This document shows, one piece after another, positions 6,527 to 8,293 of a stretch of DNA of 8,293 bases (position 1 is the first letter of the stretch; each line of letters begins with the position of its first letter). The notes beneath the pieces are model-generated. The model was not told where the DNA came from and searched no databases. It worked only from the letters and a program-made list of their open reading frames with translations. The DNA comes from Halanaerobiaceae bacterium. GTDB taxonomy: Bacteria > Bacillota_F > Halanaerobiia > Halanaerobiales > CSSED10-376. The stretch lies in contig PWOK01000344.1 in NCBI GenBank assembly GCA_003557445.1, forward strand, positions 1 to 8,293, read 5' to 3'. Both the position numbers and the translations under genes were made by a program.

Positions 6527-7024
6527 TTAATAATCTTCAATATGATACATCTCGGCATCATCTATCCAGGTATTGGGCCGGTTAACAAGCTCAATTAAGT
6601 TTGTTAATATTGTTTCATGTTTTTTTTCTTCTCTGGCCAGTTTTTTAAAGGCTTTTTTGACAAAAGCTATATCTGTTTCTTCTGCTTTTTCTTTATAAAA
6701 ATTATAGCTTTTAGTTTCCATTTCTTTTGCTTCTCTGTAAACATCCACCTGTGTTACCGGAACAACCTGATCGGATTTATTGGCTTTAGACTTGATGGAA
6801 ATATCTTTAAAGGCATCTCTGACTTTTGGTAATATCTCTGATTCTATATGATCTATTTTATCTCCCTCAGAAATTTGTTTGACAATTCTTTCATGTTTTT
6901 CTTCCTCATCAGCAAGTTCATTAAATACATGTTTTAAGGATTCATTTTTAACCGTTTCAGCCTGTTTTCTGTAAAATTCCTTATGTTCTTTTTCAAATTC
7001 AAGAGCAAATTTGTATACATTCAT
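6527..7024 (-). CDS. Ferritin-like diiron protein, rubrerythrin family without rubredoxin domain
   Basis: The 165 residues form a rubrerythrin-type four-helix diiron domain; such proteins commonly reduce peroxide or handle iron in anaerobes, but the activity here is not established. Both metal-binding half-motifs are intact: E11 with Y18 and E41-x-x-H44 in the first half, E103 with Y110 and E133-x-x-H136 in the second. All four pairs are offset by exactly 92 residues, showing the internal duplication clearly. There is no CxxC pair, indeed no cysteine at all, so the rubredoxin electron-transfer domain is absent and an outside donor would be needed. The tail around NTWIDDAE and the final acidic EDY resemble those of many clostridial ferritin-like proteins. 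ATG at 7024 follows GGGAGG at 7033-7038 with 8 nt spacing. It sits 36 bp after the cyclase gene and just before pncB, so co-transcription is likely. Confidence 0.88.
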   Translation of the reverse strand: MNVYKFALEFEKEHKEFYRKQAETVKNESLKHVFNELADEEEKHERIVKQISEGDKIDHIESEILPKVRDAFKDISIKSKANKSDQVVPVTQVDVYREAKEMETKSYNFYKEKAEETDIAFVKKAFKKLAREEKKHETILTNLIELVNRPNTWIDDAEMYHIEDY

Positions 7025-7060
7025 TTTTTATACCTCCCATATAATTTGTTGTCTGTAAAT

Positions 7061-7705
7061 CTATTTTTTTACCAGAACCGCTTTAGCCGGAACTGCTTCT
7101 ACCCCATTGATTTTTAAAGGAAGTAAAATTAGAGTATATTCAGCAGAATTAACATTTTTTAAATCCAGTCCTTCCACAAGGGTTATTTCCTTTTCTAAAA
7201 GTATTTTGTGAGTGGGGTGTCCTGATTGAGCCCTTTCAATTCCCAGGGCATCAATTCCAACCCCTCTGATATTTTTGTCAATAAGATATTTTGCTCCTTC
7301 TTCTGTCAGATAAATAAATTCTGAAGAACCCCTCCTGCCAAAAGAATTCTGTGTCTTAAATAAAAGAAACTCATTTTCTTTTATAGCATGATCTTTTAAA
7401 TCTTTATCTGTTATTTTTTCTTTGACATCGGTTAAGTCCAGTACCCTGCAGGAACAGATTTGATTGTCAATAATCTCACTGTCTTTACCACCTTTTATCA
7501 TATGCAATGGGGCATCAATATGGGTCCCTGTATGAAGATTAATTGTGATCTGAGTTTGATATACATCACTCTTTTGATGATTATTAAGGTTGGTAAAAAC
7601 TGGTTTCATATTTTCCCTGTTCATATATACAGCTATTTCCGGTGATATTTCCATGGATATATCTATAATATTTTTCATCGACTTTTCCAGATAATTATAC
7701 TTCAA
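7061..7705 (-). CDS. Cyclase-family metal-dependent hydrolase (kynurenine formamidase-like)
   Basis: This belongs to the cyclase/arylformamidase family of metal-dependent hydrolases, which includes kynurenine formamidase and isatin hydrolase and acts on amide or ring bonds. The 214 residues are the usual size. Seen: the metal site HTGTHIDAPLH at 58-68 with H58, H62 and D64, the core GVGIDALGIE at 148-157, GHPTHKILL at 162-170 with H166, and VEGLDLKNV at 177-185 with E178. No signal peptide is visible, so it is cytosolic. The start is TTG at 7705 because GGAGGTGAT at 7711-7719 ends 5 nt before it; the next in-frame ATG, 7678, is too far away. It is the first gene of a probable operon with the ferritin-like gene and pncB. 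A link to NAD synthesis through kynurenine is tempting, but no other kynurenine-pathway gene is present, so the substrate should be left open. Confidence 0.87.
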   Translation of the reverse strand: MKYNYLEKSMKNIIDISMEISPEIAVYMNRENMKPVFTNLNNHQKSDVYQTQITINLHTGTHIDAPLHMIKGGKDSEIIDNQICSCRVLDLTDVKEKITDKDLKDHAIKENEFLLFKTQNSFGRRGSSEFIYLTEEGAKYLIDKNIRGVGIDALGIERAQSGHPTHKILLEKEITLVEGLDLKNVNSAEYTLILLPLKINGVEAVPAKAVLVKK

Positions 7706-7710
7706 ACTTT

Positions 7711-7719
7711 ATCACCTCC
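7711..7719 (-). promoter_or_regulatory. Ribosome binding site fixing a TTG start for the cyclase gene
   Basis: GGAGGTGAT is a nine-base perfect match to the anti-Shine-Dalgarno complement and stands 5 nt before the TTG at 7705. The first in-frame ATG is 27 nt further downstream, beyond useful range, so the rare TTG start is well supported. Confidence 0.75.
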
Positions 7720-7934
7720 ATCTTTAAAATAATTATTTTTCACTTAGTACATATTCTTTCTATAAAAAAATTATAAATCCTTCATTTTAACAGTTGAAAT
7801 ATTTTGATTTTTTGAAAATTATTAAAGGATAATTTATTTATTTATAGAATTATAATATATTAAGTAAGTAAAAATCTTTGTAACCTATTTACTAAATAAC
7901 ACATTATTCTTGCAGTAAACTTAAAAAAACAACC

Positions 7935-7943
7935 TGTTATAAC
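7935..7943 (+). promoter_or_regulatory. Possible extended -10 promoter for the lipoprotein gene
   Basis: TGTTATAAC fits the extended -10 form TGnTATAAT with one mismatch. No good -35 lies 17 bp upstream; TTGCAG at 7910-7915 is 22 bp away, too far. Transcription would start near 7950, leaving a leader of only about 16 nt that still includes the GGAGGTG site at 7954-7960. Weak prediction. Confidence 0.3.
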
Positions 7944-7965
7944 ATAAATTTTTGGAGGTGTTTCT

Positions 7966-8293
7966 GTGAAAAAATATTTTATTTTTACTACTATTTTAAT
8001 TGTTGTTATCCTTGTTTCTTCCTGTACTGATTTACAGTATGAAAGAGGGGAAAGAATCCGGGATGAAGAAGGAACAGTGATTTTAACTTTAACCAGGGGG
8101 GATAACAGGCCTCAAACTATGTCCGCTGACCAGATTTTTACTCAGGAAATGGATTATATGATGGAACTTGAAGATTTACCCCGCTATGTAAGAACTGTTT
8201 TAAAAGACGCTCTGGAAGGCTATATGCTTATTGTTGAAGGAAGTGATACTTATTTCAAAGAAAAATACTTTTTTGATCAAGATCAATATGAGA
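7966..8293 (+). CDS. Putative lipoprotein of unknown function, C-terminus cut by window edge
   Basis: I do not recognise the family. The 109 visible codons begin MKKYFIFTT and contain a hydrophobic signal segment at about 4-17 ending in the lipobox VSSC, with cysteine C20 as the predicted lipidation site, so the mature protein would be attached to a membrane on the outer side. After it comes a charged linker, a likely beta strand (VILTLTRG), a segment around 53-95 that looks helical and rich in Glu, Asp, Met and Leu, then an aromatic and acidic region. The DQIFTQEMDYM to EGYML stretch vaguely recalls the helical N-domain of SurA/PrsA-type chaperones, but this is too weak to name. The start is GTG 7966, with GGAGGTG at 7954-7960. 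It is divergent from the hydrolase/ferritin/pncB operon and open at the right edge. Confidence 0.8.
   Translation, partial: MKKYFIFTTILIVVILVSSCTDLQYERGERIRDEEGTVILTLTRGDNRPQTMSADQIFTQEMDYMMELEDLPRYVRTVLKDALEGYMLIVEGSDTYFKEKYFFDQDQYE

Larger units (their letters stand above)
7706..7965. other. Divergent intergenic region, no gene seen
   Basis: This 260-bp stretch separates the minus-strand operon from the plus-strand lipoprotein gene and must hold promoters for both. It is extremely AT-rich. A minus-strand TATAAT at 7775-7770 is the best -10 for the operon, but its 17-bp-spaced -35 (TTCAAC) is poor. On the plus strand, TATAAT at 7851-7856 also lacks a good -35. An inverted repeat, TTTATTTATTTA (7833-7844) against TAAGTAAGTAAA (7861-7872), pairs over 12 positions if two G-U pairs are allowed in RNA. 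I see no tRNA, small ORF with a ribosome binding site, or recognisable riboswitch. Confidence 0.6.

Noticed and set aside
6617..6832. Phe-rich 71-codon plus-strand frame inside the ferritin-like gene
   Set aside because: It is the reverse complement of Lys- and Glu-rich codons and has no independent support.
7833..7872. 12-position inverted repeat in the right intergenic region as a terminator or operator
   Set aside because: It needs two G-U pairs, contains no G-C pair and has no T-run right after it. In such AT-rich DNA a match of this quality is easily accidental, so it is only mentioned in the region entry.

Overview
The window is AT-rich (about one third G+C by eye) with tightly packed genes. 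Shine-Dalgarno sequences of the GGAGGTGAT type sit before most genes, several starts are GTG or TTG, and proteins carry many Lys, Ile and Asn residues. This suits a low-GC anaerobic member of the Bacillota/Clostridia. Halanaerobiales is my best guess, but from general impression only; no marker gene fixes the taxonomy. I saw no rRNA, tRNA, CRISPR array, transposase or phage gene.

Layout. (1) 1-1059, minus: the N-terminal three quarters of glucose-6-phosphate dehydrogenase (zwf), cut by the left edge, with its own candidate promoter. (2) 1195-2106, minus: a cysteine synthase (CysK family), diverging from (3) 2222-2731 and 2782-3324, plus: the two halves of a split YeeE/YedE-type sulfur-compound transporter. 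These three genes look like a small sulfur-uptake and cysteine-synthesis module around a 115-bp divergent region. (4) 3477-5132, plus: a membrane-anchored GGDEF-EAL protein with a complete EAL phosphodiesterase site and a degenerate GGDEF site (SGDNF), so probably a c-di-GMP-degrading enzyme. Its promoter region contains a striking AT palindrome. (5) 7705 down to 5116, minus: a likely three-gene operon of a cyclase-family metal hydrolase, a ferritin-like diiron protein without rubredoxin domain, and nicotinate phosphoribosyltransferase (pncB). The last gene overlaps the 3' end of the EAL gene tail to tail by 17 bp. (6) 7966 to the right edge, plus: the start of a lipoprotein of unknown function, divergent from the operon.

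Working together: the transporter probably imports thiosulfate or another sulfur compound that cysteine synthase could fix into cysteine, directly or after reduction. zwf supplies NADPH and pentoses, and pncB salvages nicotinate for NAD, so much of the window is redox-cofactor and sulfur metabolism. The c-di-GMP enzyme looks functionally separate. I did not find a convincing undescribed system. The points most worth checking are the sulfur module, the altered PLP-lysine loop of the cysteine synthase, the palindrome over the EAL promoter, and the mixed hydrolase/ferritin/pncB operon. Three gene starts (cysK, pncB, cyclase) were set from Shine-Dalgarno position rather than by taking the longest reading frame.
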